From Streptomyces stelliscabiei (GTDB taxonomy: Bacteria > Actinomycetota > Actinomycetes > Streptomycetales > Streptomycetaceae): 64,000 bases of DNA. This document shows positions 45,172 to 53,674 of the stretch, one piece after another (within the stretch, counting starts at the first letter, position 1; each line of letters starts with the position of its first letter). A program made the position numbers and the translations under genes. The stretch is from assembly GCF_014873495.1 (NCBI RefSeq), contig NZ_JADBGF010000001.1, forward strand, positions 7,316,001 through 7,380,000. The letters are read 5' to 3'. The notes under the pieces are model-generated. The model was given only the letters and a program-made list of their open reading frames with translations, did no database searches and had not been told where the DNA came from.

Positions 45172-46746
45172 TCACGCGCCGCGCCGCACCTCGAAGTGGT
45201 CGATCCGCCTGCCGTCCTCGGCCAGTGCCGACACCTTCAGGGCCGGACGCGCGCCGCTCTCCGCCTCCACCGAGAGCAGCGAGAAACCCCGGTAGCGCAC
45301 CCGCGACCACTCCACCGTCTCCGCCTTCGACCTGCGGGACTTGGTCCACTCGAACGTCTCGACGGCGTCGTGGCGGGTGACGTGTCCCTCGTAGCTCTCC
45401 TTGACGCCGGACGGGAAGCCGTACAGATCGCGCCCGCCGCCGCCCGCTGTGACGTACACGATCCCGTCCCGGGTCGGGTCGGTCGACGCGCCGATGGGGA
45501 CCGCCCGGCCGACCTCGCCGCCCTTGACGGCGTCGGTCCGCTCGTAGACGTGGTTGTGGCCGTTGATCACCAGGTCCACCTGGTGCTTCGCGAACAGCGG
45601 CAGCCAGGTGTCGCGGATGCCGCCGTCGGAGGCGTGCGAGGACGTCGAGTAGGCGCAGTGGTGGAAGAAGACGACGACGAAGTCCACGCCCTTCGCGGTC
45701 CGCAGCTCACCCAGCGTCCTGTCCAGCCATCTGGTCTGCCGGCCGCCCGTGTAGCCGAAGTTGGCGGGGATCTCGTACGACACGTCGTTGGCGTCCAGTG
45801 CCACGAAGGCGACGTTTCCGTAGGTGAACGCATACACGCCCGGTGCCGTGCGCGGATCGAAGCCGTTGTCCGGGAGGGACCAGCGGGCGAGCTGACCGCC
45901 GTAGCCGTCCGGCGAGTACCAGGCCTCCATGTCGTGGTTGCCGGTCGTCACCATCCACGGCACGGACCTGGCCACCGGCTCGTTCTGCTTGAGGAACAGG
46001 TCCCAGAACCCGGGGTCGTAGCCGTCCGACGTGACGCCCTTTCCGTTGCCGTTCGCGTAGCAGATGTCGCCGGCGTGGAGGTGGAAGGCGGGCTTGCGAC
46101 GGGCGATCAGGTTGTCGTTGGCCGCGGCCGCACTGCCGACGCCCTGGTCGCCGAACGCCGTGAACACGAACGTCTCGGGGGCCGCGGGCGCCGTGCGGAA
46201 GGTGGCGATCGTCGAGCGGTGGGCCGGGGAGGCCGGGTCGAATCCCTCGTGGCCGACGCCGTAGTAGTACGTCGTGCCGGGGCGCAGGCCGTCCAGGGCC
46301 GCGTGCACGTAGTACTGCTCCAGCTCCAGGCGCACGCCCTCGACCCCCGGCGTGTGCAGGTCGCGGATCTCGGCGTCGATCTTCCGGCTCAGTTCCTCGG
46401 GCTTCAGCCCCACCCGCACGTACGGCTTCCGCACCGCCACCGGCACCTGCCAGGAGATCCGCATCTCCTTCTTGGGGTCGCCGCCGAAGGCCAGATGGCG
46501 GCCGAAGGGGACGGCCGCGGAGCCGGGCAGCCGGGAGGTGGCGGGCGAGGGGGCGGAGGTCGTCGAGGGCGTCGAGTTCGGCGAACCGGAGCCGCCGCAG
46601 CCGGCCAGCAGCCCGCCCGCCGCCAGCGAGCCCGCCGTCACCAGCGTGCGGCGCCGCGTCAGCTTCGTACGCAGGTACTCGTGCTGCTCGGCCATGCTCA
46701 TCCGGCGCGCGAGCTGCGGCGGGATGCCGAAGTCGGGTATATCCAT
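45172..46746 (-). CDS. purple acid phosphatase-like metallophosphoesterase, Tat lipoprotein
   Basis: Exported phosphoesterase of 524 residues. After a cytoplasmic-looking stretch (MDIPDFGIPPQLARRMSM) comes a Tat-type signal TRRRTLVTAGSLAAGGLLAGC with a lipobox Cys, then a fibronectin-like N-terminal domain (RISWQVPVAV ... GLRPGTTYYYGVG). The two-metal catalytic domain shows FTAFGDQGVG, HAGDICYANG, VTTGNHDMEAW, VVFFHHCAYS and INGHNHVYERT, the ordered ligand motifs of purple acid phosphatases. Probably a secreted phosphatase or phosphodiesterase. The start ATG 46746 has only a weak ribosome site. Divergent from leuB. Confidence 0.9.
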   Translation of the reverse strand: MDIPDFGIPPQLARRMSMAEQHEYLRTKLTRRRTLVTAGSLAAGGLLAGCGGSGSPNSTPSTTSAPSPATSRLPGSAAVPFGRHLAFGGDPKKEMRISWQVPVAVRKPYVRVGLKPEELSRKIDAEIRDLHTPGVEGVRLELEQYYVHAALDGLRPGTTYYYGVGHEGFDPASPAHRSTIATFRTAPAAPETFVFTAFGDQGVGSAAAANDNLIARRKPAFHLHAGDICYANGNGKGVTSDGYDPGFWDLFLKQNEPVARSVPWMVTTGNHDMEAWYSPDGYGGQLARWSLPDNGFDPRTAPGVYAFTYGNVAFVALDANDVSYEIPANFGYTGGRQTRWLDRTLGELRTAKGVDFVVVFFHHCAYSTSSHASDGGIRDTWLPLFAKHQVDLVINGHNHVYERTDAVKGGEVGRAVPIGASTDPTRDGIVYVTAGGGGRDLYGFPSGVKESYEGHVTRHDAVETFEWTKSRRSKAETVEWSRVRYRGFSLLSVEAESGARPALKVSALAEDGRRIDHFEVRRGA

Positions 46747-46888
46747 GGTGATGAAGTTCCCAGTGAATCCCAACGCCCGCCCCGCATACGGGTGAACGCG
46801 TGGTGACGTGTGGGCAGCGTCGCCGCACCGCACGTCCGCATCGCGGACAGCGCATGTCATCCCCTGGGACAAGGAGTACGGTGCCGTC

Positions 46889-47932
46889 ATGTCTCGCAGC
46901 CTCAATCTCGCAGTGATCCCCGGTGACGGCATCGGTAGGGAAGTCGTGGCCCAGGGGCTCAAGGTCCTCTCCGCCGTCCTTCCGCAGGATGTGAAGCTGG
47001 AGACCAAGGAGTACGACTTCGGCGCCCAGCGCTACCACGCCACCGGTGAGACCCTCACCGAGGCCGACCTCGACGCGCTGAAGCAGCACGACGCGATCCT
47101 GCTGGGCGCGATCGGCGACCCGAGCGTCCCCTCCGGGGTCCTGGAGCGCGGCTTCCTGCTCAAGCTCCGCTTCGCCTTCGACCACCACGTGAACCTGCGC
47201 CCGTCGAAGCTGCTCCCCGGTGTCGCCACCCCGCTCGCCGGTCAGCCCGAGATCGACTTCGTCGTGGTCCGCGAGGGCACCGAGGGCCCGTACACGGGCA
47301 ACGGCGGCACGATCCGCAAGGGCACCGAGCACGAGGTCGCCACCGAGGTCTCGGTCAACACGGCCTTCGGGGTCGAGCGGGTCGTCCGCGACGCGTTCGC
47401 CCGCGCCCAGGCCCGCCCGCGCAAGAAGCTCACCCTCGTCCACAAGAACAACGTGCTGACCTTCGCCGGTCACCTGTGGACGAACGTCTTCAACAAGGTG
47501 GCCGAGGAGTTCCCCGAGGTCACCACCGACTACATCCACGTGGACGCGGCGACGATCTACCTCGTCACCGACCCCGCCCGCTTCGACGTGATCGTCACCG
47601 ACAACCTCTTCGGCGACATCATCACCGACCTCGCCGCGGCCGTCTCCGGCGGCATCGGCGTCGCGGCCTCCGGCAACATCAACCCCTCCGGCGAGTTCCC
47701 GTCCATGTTCGAGCCCGTGCACGGCTCGGCCCCGGACATCGCCGGCCAGGCCAAGGCCGACCCCTCCGCCACGGTCCTGTCCGTCGCCCTGCTCCTGCGC
47801 CACCTCGGCTTCGAGGCCGAGGCCGCGGCGATCGAGGAGGCCGTCTCCGCCGACCTCGCGGAGCGCGTCGGCAAGCCGGCCCGTTCGACGGACGAGATCG
47901 GCGACGCCCTCGCCGTACGCGTAGCCGGCTGA
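46889..47932 (+). CDS. leuB: 3-isopropylmalate dehydrogenase LeuB
   Basis: NAD-dependent oxidative decarboxylation of 3-isopropylmalate in leucine synthesis; such enzymes can also act on the methylmalate of the citramalate route. 347 residues. Signatures: VIPGDGIGREVV, KLRFAFDHHVNLRP, REGTEGPYTGNGG, the Lys in LVHKNNVL, and DNLFGDIITDLAAAVSGGIGVAASGNINPSGEFPSMFEPVHGSAPDIAG. ATG 46889 has AAGGAG eleven bases upstream. A hairpin follows. Confidence 0.97.
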   Translation: MSRSLNLAVIPGDGIGREVVAQGLKVLSAVLPQDVKLETKEYDFGAQRYHATGETLTEADLDALKQHDAILLGAIGDPSVPSGVLERGFLLKLRFAFDHHVNLRPSKLLPGVATPLAGQPEIDFVVVREGTEGPYTGNGGTIRKGTEHEVATEVSVNTAFGVERVVRDAFARAQARPRKKLTLVHKNNVLTFAGHLWTNVFNKVAEEFPEVTTDYIHVDAATIYLVTDPARFDVIVTDNLFGDIITDLAAAVSGGIGVAASGNINPSGEFPSMFEPVHGSAPDIAGQAKADPSATVLSVALLLRHLGFEAEAAAIEEAVSADLAERVGKPARSTDEIGDALAVRVAG

Positions 47933-47958
47933 CCCGCCGCGCCACTCGAATTCTCTCG

Positions 47959-47991
47959 AAGCCGCCGGGTCGCATCAGCACCCGGCGGCTT
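47959..47991 (+). terminator. terminator hairpin after leuB
   Basis: AAGCCGCCGGGT (47959-47970) and ACCCGGCGGCTT (47980-47991), perfect 12 bp, loop nine bases, 26 bases after the leuB stop. Confidence 0.75.
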
Positions 47992-48193
47992 CCGTATGGC
48001 TTCCCCATGGTCCCGCCGGGTGTCACCATCATCCCTGGGTCGCATTCACGCCGTTTTCTTCCGCGGACTCCGCTTGCGATAATCGAACGCGGAGCCGCTG
48101 AATGAGGCAATGCTCGGACGTCCAAGCACTCGCCACCGGCAGTGCGGATGTGAGCGCGGCCCGTCACACACAACCGGTGAAGGACAACCACTC

Positions 48194-49282
48194 ATGACGA
48201 CGCCCACGATCGAGCTCAAGCCCTCGGCCTCGCCACTCTCCGCCGCGGAGCGCGACGCGGTCCTGGCCGCCCCCGGCTTCGGCCGCCACTTCACCGACCA
48301 CATGGTCGTGATCAAGTGGACCGAGGGCCGGGGCTGGCACGACGGCCAGCTCGTTCCGTACGCGCCGCTCTCCCTCGACCCGGCCACCATGGTCCTGCAC
48401 TACGCGCAGGAGATCTTCGAGGGACTGAAGGCCTACCGGCAGCCGGACGGCTCCGTCGCCACCTTCCGGCCGGAGAAGAACGCGGCGCGCTTCCAGGCCT
48501 CCGCCCGCCGGCTCGGGATGCCGGAGCTGCCGGTCGAGACGTTCATCGAGGCCTGTGACGCGCTGGTGCGGCAGGACCAGGCCTGGGTCCCGGCCCACGG
48601 CGGCGAGGAGTCCCTCTACCTGCGCCCCTTCATGATCGCCACCGAGGTGGGCCTGGGCGTCAAGCCCGCAGGCGAGTACCTCTTCCTGGTCATCGCCTCC
48701 CCGGCCGGCGCCTACTTCCCCGGCGGTGTGCGGCCCGTCTCCATCTGGGTCTCCGAGGACCACGTCCGCGCCGTCCCCGGCGGCATGGGCGACGCCAAGA
48801 CCGGCGGCAACTACGCGGCCTCCCTGCTCGCCCAGGCCGAGGCCGCCGCCGAGGGCTGCGCCCAGGTCTGCTACCTCGACGCGGTCGAGCGCAAGTGGGT
48901 CGAGGAGCTGGGCGGCATGAACCTGTACTTCGTGTACGGCGACCGGATCGTCACGCCCAAGCTCACCGGCTCGATCCTGGAGGGCGTCACCCGTGACTCC
49001 CTGCTGACGGTCGCCGCCGACCTCGGTTACGGCGCCGAGGAGGGCCGGATCTCCATCGACCAGTGGCAGGCCGACTCCGAGAGCGGCGCCCTCACCGAGG
49101 TCTTCGCCTGCGGTACGGCCGCCGTCATCACCCCCGTCGGAACGGTCAAGCGCACCGGCGCCAGCTGGCAGCAGTCCGCCGGCGAGCCCGGCCCCGTCAC
49201 GCTCAAGCTCCGCGAGGCGCTGCTGAACATCCAGCGCGGCACCGTGGAGGACAAGCACGGCTGGATGCACGAGCTGGGCTGA
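48194..49282 (+). CDS. ilvE: branched-chain amino acid aminotransferase IlvE
   Basis: PLP enzyme making Val, Leu and Ile from their keto acids, and the reverse in catabolism to fatty-acid starter units. 362 residues, class IV fold. Conserved blocks: LHYAQEIFEGLKAYR, SLYLRPFMIATE, VPGGMGDAKTGGNYAASL with the PLP Lys202, ELGGMNLYFVYGD and EVFACGTAAVITPVG. ATG 48194 is preceded by GTGAAGGACAACC. A GATAAT box at 48078-48083 in the 202-bp leader could be its -10. A strong hairpin lies downstream. Confidence 0.97.
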   Translation: MTTPTIELKPSASPLSAAERDAVLAAPGFGRHFTDHMVVIKWTEGRGWHDGQLVPYAPLSLDPATMVLHYAQEIFEGLKAYRQPDGSVATFRPEKNAARFQASARRLGMPELPVETFIEACDALVRQDQAWVPAHGGEESLYLRPFMIATEVGLGVKPAGEYLFLVIASPAGAYFPGGVRPVSIWVSEDHVRAVPGGMGDAKTGGNYAASLLAQAEAAAEGCAQVCYLDAVERKWVEELGGMNLYFVYGDRIVTPKLTGSILEGVTRDSLLTVAADLGYGAEEGRISIDQWQADSESGALTEVFACGTAAVITPVGTVKRTGASWQQSAGEPGPVTLKLREALLNIQRGTVEDKHGWMHELG

Positions 49283-49312
49283 GCAGCTGAGTACGCGGAG
49301 TTCATGTCTCCC

Positions 49313-49341
49313 GTGGCGGCCGGGCCCTGCCCGGCCGCCAC
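49313..49341. terminator. terminator hairpin between convergent ilvE and serine hydrolase
   Basis: GTGGCGGCCGGGC (49313-49325) and GCCCGGCCGCCAC (49329-49341), perfect 13 bp with a three-base loop, between two convergent genes; it can serve both. Confidence 0.75.
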
Positions 49342-49394
49342 GCGGCGCTCCCTGGCCGCCACCGGGCTCTCCTCGGCCTCCTCGGCGCGGCTTC

Positions 49395-50558
49395 TCATGC
49401 CCCCTCCGCCCGTACCCGCTCCACCAGCCCCAGGGTCAGCTCCTGCGCCACGTCCTCCAGGTTCCACTCCCCGTCCCGGTACGCCTGGTTGCTGATCCAG
49501 AAGACGAGGACACCGTCGGCCGGTGAGCGGCCGAGGAGGCCGAGGGACCAGTCGTTGCCGCCGTCGTGCCAGGCGAAGGGGCCGTCCGGGGTGTCCCGCA
49601 CGCTCCAGCCGTAGCCGTACGAACTCGTCGAGCCGGGCTCCCGGACCCGCGGCTCGAACAGCTTGTCCCGGGCCCGCGCCGGCAGGATCTTCTCGCCCAG
49701 CAGCGCGCGGTGCCAGCGGAACACGTCCTCGGCGGTCGAGAGCATCCCGCCGTTGCCGCGCAGGTTCCAGTGGGGCCCGTCGGCGGCCCAGGGGTGGTCG
49801 AAGGGCCTGCCCATGCTCCGCCCCCGGTCGTCGTACTCCACCGCGACGAGCCGCCGTGGCCACCGGGGCAGCACGTACCCGGTCCGCTTCATCCCGGCCG
49901 GAGCGAACAGATGCCGGGCCAGGAACTCCTCGTAGCCCTCCGAGGACGCCTTCTCCACGATCGCGGCGAGCAGGCTGTAGCCGGTGTTGGAGTAGTGGAA
50001 GCGCGTACCCGGCGCGGAGCGGAGCTTCGATGCCAGCGCCCCGCGCACCAGCTCCTCGCGCGACACGGGAGCGTAGTCGTCACCGAGCCCCTCCACGAGA
50101 CCGGAGGTGTGGGTGAGCAGCTGCTCGACCGTGATCCCGCGTTTGTCCTCCGGCACCGGTCCCAGGTGACGGTCGATGCGGTCGGACACCCGGAGCCGGC
50201 CCTGTACTTCCAGCTTGAGGATCGCGGCGGCCGTGAACTGCTTGGTCATCGACATGACGTCGTACACCGTGCGACAGCTCGCCGCGGTCCCGGCCTCGCG
50301 GTCGGCCGTGCCGAAGCCCGCGCAGTAGGCCAGTTGGTCGCCGCGCGCGGCGACGACGGTGCCGCCTGCGCCCTGGGGCAGGGTGCGGCGGACGAAGTCG
50401 GCGATCGAGGCGTCGGCGCGGGGCGGTGCGGCGTCGGCGTCGGCCACCGGGCCGTCGCCGGACAGGGGGGCGAGCACCCCGAGTGCCAGTGCCGCCGCGA
50501 GCAGCGCGGCGCTCCCGACCCTCGTACGGGGCTGAGGTGAACGGCGGGGCGGACCCAT
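49395..50558 (-). CDS. serine hydrolase (class C beta-lactamase / DD-peptidase fold), exported
   Basis: 387-residue penicillin-binding-fold hydrolase. Sec-type signal (SAALLAAALALGVLAPLSG), then the beta-lactamase domain: SMTK at 103-106 is the SxxK nucleophile motif, YSN (in HYSNTGYSLLA) is the second, and HDGGNDWSLG is the third-box region. The motif LLTHTSGL is typical of class C relatives. Such proteins are usually D,D-peptidases or esterases; true beta-lactamase activity is not shown. It diverges from the small helix-turn-helix-like gene at 50691. Confidence 0.9.
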   Translation of the reverse strand: MGPPRRSPQPRTRVGSAALLAAALALGVLAPLSGDGPVADADAAPPRADASIADFVRRTLPQGAGGTVVAARGDQLAYCAGFGTADREAGTAASCRTVYDVMSMTKQFTAAAILKLEVQGRLRVSDRIDRHLGPVPEDKRGITVEQLLTHTSGLVEGLGDDYAPVSREELVRGALASKLRSAPGTRFHYSNTGYSLLAAIVEKASSEGYEEFLARHLFAPAGMKRTGYVLPRWPRRLVAVEYDDRGRSMGRPFDHPWAADGPHWNLRGNGGMLSTAEDVFRWHRALLGEKILPARARDKLFEPRVREPGSTSSYGYGWSVRDTPDGPFAWHDGGNDWSLGLLGRSPADGVLVFWISNQAYRDGEWNLEDVAQELTLGLVERVRAEGA

Positions 50559-50690
50559 GTGACCTCCCTGTGGTCTCCGAGCGGGGCGGTGCGCACCGAG
50601 GTTGACCGCCGATCTCCCGCCTCCTCAAGCTGTGGGGGTGTTCGAGCTTGTACGAGTTCGTGTCCGTCCAGCTCAGCGAGGGGGACCCCG

Positions 50691-51155
50691 ATGACCACCG
50701 CACCGCCCACACCGCCCGACACCGATCCCGCCGCGTTCGTCGCGGCCCTCCGGCGCCTCAAGGCCTGGTCGGGTCTGAGCTATCGCCGCCTGGAGCGCCT
50801 GGCGACCGAGGCGGGTCACGTCCTGCCCCACTCCACGGCGGCGACCATGCTCGGCCGCGAACGCCTTCCCCGGGAGGAACCGCTCGCCGCGTTCGTCGCG
50901 GCCTGTGGACTGCGCGGGGCCGAGGCCGAGGCATGGACGGACGCGCGGCGCCGTATCGCCTGCGGCCAGCCCGGGCCCCCGTCCCTGGCGCGGCCCGTCT
51001 CGCTGCCGCGGCCCGGACGTCGGCGCGTCCTCGCCGTGGCGGCGCTCTCGCTCACCGCGCTCCTGGGCGGGGCCCTGACCTCCGGCGCGCTCACCGAGGA
51101 CGAGGAGGTACGGGACACACGGACCGTGCACTACGACGCGTCCCGCGACCGTTAG
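50691..51155 (+). CDS. small membrane protein with XRE-like N-terminal domain
   Basis: 154-residue protein. The first 75 residues (FVAALRRLKAWSGLSYRRLERLATEAGHVLPHSTAATML, then PLAAFVAACGL) resemble the helix-turn-helix of XRE-type proteins often found at the head of Streptomyces regulators. A membrane helix follows (RRVLAVAALSLTALLGGALTSGAL) and a short polar tail. CGAGGGGGACCCC precedes ATG 50691. Membrane-tethered DNA binding or an anti-sigma-like role are possible but unproved. It lies 151 bp before the urease-like genes and is not obviously in their operon. Confidence 0.75.
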   Translation: MTTAPPTPPDTDPAAFVAALRRLKAWSGLSYRRLERLATEAGHVLPHSTAATMLGRERLPREEPLAAFVAACGLRGAEAEAWTDARRRIACGQPGPPSLARPVSLPRPGRRRVLAVAALSLTALLGGALTSGALTEDEEVRDTRTVHYDASRDR

Positions 51156-51306
51156 AGCGATACTCGAATCACGCCGTCCTGGTCACCCGCTCGCATTCAC
51201 GCAGCCGGGTGCGGCTGTCTCGATGTGTGGTCACATGCTTCCGCTTTCCCGCGAACCATGTTTAGAGTGGCGCTCAAAGTGAGGGATCGCAAGGAGGTGT
51301 CGCCGC

Positions 51307-51987
51307 ATGCGACTGACCCCCACCGAACGCGACCGCCTGCTCCTCTTCGGCGCCGCCGAACTGGCCCGGGCCCGTCGTGCGCGCGGACTGCGGCTGAACG
51401 TGCCCGAGGCGACCGCGCTGGTCGCGGACGCCGTGTGCGAGGCGGCGCGGGACGGGCTGCGGCTCGCCGAGGCGGTCGAGCGGGCGCGCGGCCTGCTCGG
51501 ACCCGACGACGTGCTGCCGGGCGTGGCGGACATCGTGCGGGAGGTGCATGTCGAGGCGGTGTTCGAGGACGGGTCACGGCTGGCCGTCGTCCCGGACCCG
51601 ATCGGCGGCGCACCGGGGGATCCCGCCCCCGGTGCGCTCCTGCCGGGCCCGGCGCACGCGGACCCCGAGGCCGTCGTGCGGCTGACGGTGACCAACACCG
51701 CCGGCGTGCCCGTCTCGGTCACCTCCCACTTCCACTTCTTCGAGGCCAACCCGCGGCTGGACTTCGCGCGGGCGGCGGCCTACGGGATGCGGCTCGCCGT
51801 CCCCGCCGGGTCGTCGGTGCGGTTCGGGCCGGGGGAGCGGGTCGAGGTCGGGCTCCTGCCGGTCGGGGGCGAGCGGATCGCGATCGGGTTCGCCGGCCTC
51901 GTCGACGGGGAGCTGGACGCGCCGGGCGCCAAGGCCGAGGCCCTGCGCCGGGCCGCCGCCTGCGGATACCTGGGGGCGGACCGATGA
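51307..51987 (+). CDS. ureAB: fused urease gamma/beta subunit
   Basis: 226-residue structural subunit. Residues 1-100 are the gamma subunit (MRLTPTERDRLLLFGAAELAR ... LLGPDDVLPGVADIVREVHVEAVFEDGSRLAVVPDPI); about 105-220 are the beta subunit (VVRLTVTNTAGVPVSVTSHFHFFEANPRLDFARAAAYGMRLAVPAGSSVRFGPGE). The same fusion is known in Helicobacter UreA. An ideal AAGGAGG precedes ATG 51307. The stop overlaps the ureC start as ATGA. No ureD, ureE, ureF or ureG gene is in this window, so nickel insertion must come from elsewhere or the protein is not a classical urease. Confidence 0.92.
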   Translation: MRLTPTERDRLLLFGAAELARARRARGLRLNVPEATALVADAVCEAARDGLRLAEAVERARGLLGPDDVLPGVADIVREVHVEAVFEDGSRLAVVPDPIGGAPGDPAPGALLPGPAHADPEAVVRLTVTNTAGVPVSVTSHFHFFEANPRLDFARAAAYGMRLAVPAGSSVRFGPGERVEVGLLPVGGERIAIGFAGLVDGELDAPGAKAEALRRAAACGYLGADR

Positions 51988-53663
51988 GCGTCGATCCGTA
52001 CGGGTACGCCGCCACCCACGGCCCGCGTGCCGGCGACCGGATCCGGCTCGGCGACTCGGGGCTCGTGATCCGGGTCGAGTCGGACTCCCAGCGGTACGGC
52101 GACGAGTTCCTGGCCGGCTTCGGAAAGACCGCGCGGGACGGACTGCACCTCAAGGCGGCCGCCGTCCGGGAGACCTGCGACGTCGTGATCAGCAATGTCG
52201 TGGTGATCGACGCGGTCCAGGGCGTCCGGAAGGTGTCGATCGGCATCCGGGAGGGGCGGATCAGCGCGATCGGGCGGGCCGGGAACCCCGACACCCTCGA
52301 CGGGGTCGAGGTGGTCGTCGGCACGGGTACGTCCATCGTGTCCGGCGAGGGGCTGATCGCCACCGCCGGAGCCGTCGACACCCATGTCCATCTGCTGTCG
52401 CCGCGGATCATGGAGGCCTCGCTGGCCTCCGGGGTGACGACGATCATCGGGCAGGAGTTCGGGCCGGTCTGGGGCGTCGGGGTCAACTCGCCCTGGGCGC
52501 TGCGGCACGCGTTCAACGCGTTCGACGCCTGGCCGGTCAACATCGGCTTCCTCGGCCGGGGTTCGTCGTCCGGTGACGCCCCGCTGGTGGAGGCGCTCGC
52601 CGAGGGCGGGGCCTGCGGCTTCAAGGTGCACGAGGACATGGGCGCCCACACCCGGGCGCTGGACACGGCGTTGCGCGTCGCCGAGGAGCACGACGTCCAG
52701 GTCGCCCTGCACAGCGACGGACTGAACGAGTGCCTGTCGGTCGAGGACACCCTGCGGGTCCTGGAGGGCCGCACGGTCCACGCCTTCCACATCGAGGGCT
52801 GCGGCGGCGGGCATGTGCCGAACGTCCTGAAGATGGCCGGGGTCCCGAACGTCATCGGCTCCTCCACCAACCCCACCCTCCCCTTCGGCCGGGACGCCGT
52901 CGCCGAGCACTACGGGATGATCGTGGCCGCCCACGGTCTCAAGACCGACCTGCCCGGCGACGCGGCCCTGGCCCGCGACCGCATCCGCGCCGGGACGATG
53001 GGCGCCGAGGACGTCCTGCACGACCTGGGCGCGATCGGCATTACCTCCTCCGACGCGCAGGGGATGGGCCGTGCGGGGGAGACCGTCCGCCGGACCTTCG
53101 CGATGGCGGGGAAGATGAAGGCCGAGCGGGGCGCCCCGGACGACGGTCACGACAACGAGCGCGTGCTGCGGTACATCGCCAAGCTGACCGTCAACCCCGC
53201 CATCGCCCACGGCCTCGCGCACGAGATCGGTTCGATCGAGGTCGGCAAGCTGGCCGACCTCGTGCTGTGGCGGCCGGAGTACTTCGGGGCCAAGCCCCAG
53301 CTCGTGCTCAAGTCCGGCTTCCCCGCGTACGGCGTCGTCGGCGACCCGAACGCGGCCACCGACACCTGCGAACCCCTTGTGCTCGGGCCCCAGTTCGGGG
53401 CGTACGGCGCCACCCCCGCCGACCTCTCCGTCGCTTTCGTCGCGCGGGCCGCCCTCGACCGGGGCGGCGACTCGATGCCGACCCGGCGGCGCAGGGTCGC
53501 CGTGCGCGGCACGCGCGGGATCGGCCCGGCCGACCTGCGCCTCAACTCCCGCACCGGATCGGTCGACGTGGACCAGCGCACCGGCCTGGTCACCCTCGAC
53601 GGCGAACCGCTGCGCTCCGAGCCCGCCGAGTCGGTCCCGCTCAACCGCCTGTACTTCCTCTGA
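51984..53663 (+). CDS. ureC: urease alpha (catalytic) subunit, divergent flap
   Basis: 559-residue amidohydrolase. Numbered here (Klebsiella numbering in brackets): nickel ligands His134/His136 (134/136), carbamylated Lys214 (217), His243 (246), His269 (272), Asp357 (360); substrate-side His216 (219) and flap His317 (320) are kept. The flap reads IVAAHGLK: Cys319 is Ala316 and His321 is Gly318, and HEDWG reads HEDMG. Known mutants of the flap Cys keep part of their activity, so a urease is possible, but a different ureido substrate is also plausible. ATGA overlap with ureAB. agmatine deiminase follows 11 bp later. Confidence 0.9.
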   Translation: MSVDPYGYAATHGPRAGDRIRLGDSGLVIRVESDSQRYGDEFLAGFGKTARDGLHLKAAAVRETCDVVISNVVVIDAVQGVRKVSIGIREGRISAIGRAGNPDTLDGVEVVVGTGTSIVSGEGLIATAGAVDTHVHLLSPRIMEASLASGVTTIIGQEFGPVWGVGVNSPWALRHAFNAFDAWPVNIGFLGRGSSSGDAPLVEALAEGGACGFKVHEDMGAHTRALDTALRVAEEHDVQVALHSDGLNECLSVEDTLRVLEGRTVHAFHIEGCGGGHVPNVLKMAGVPNVIGSSTNPTLPFGRDAVAEHYGMIVAAHGLKTDLPGDAALARDRIRAGTMGAEDVLHDLGAIGITSSDAQGMGRAGETVRRTFAMAGKMKAERGAPDDGHDNERVLRYIAKLTVNPAIAHGLAHEIGSIEVGKLADLVLWRPEYFGAKPQLVLKSGFPAYGVVGDPNAATDTCEPLVLGPQFGAYGATPADLSVAFVARAALDRGGDSMPTRRRRVAVRGTRGIGPADLRLNSRTGSVDVDQRTGLVTLDGEPLRSEPAESVPLNRLYFL

Positions 53664-53674
53664 GGAGCCGTCCC

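Noticed and set aside
51307..51987. Separate ureA and ureB genes
   Set aside because: A single uninterrupted frame with one start and one stop covers both subunits, so it is a fusion.
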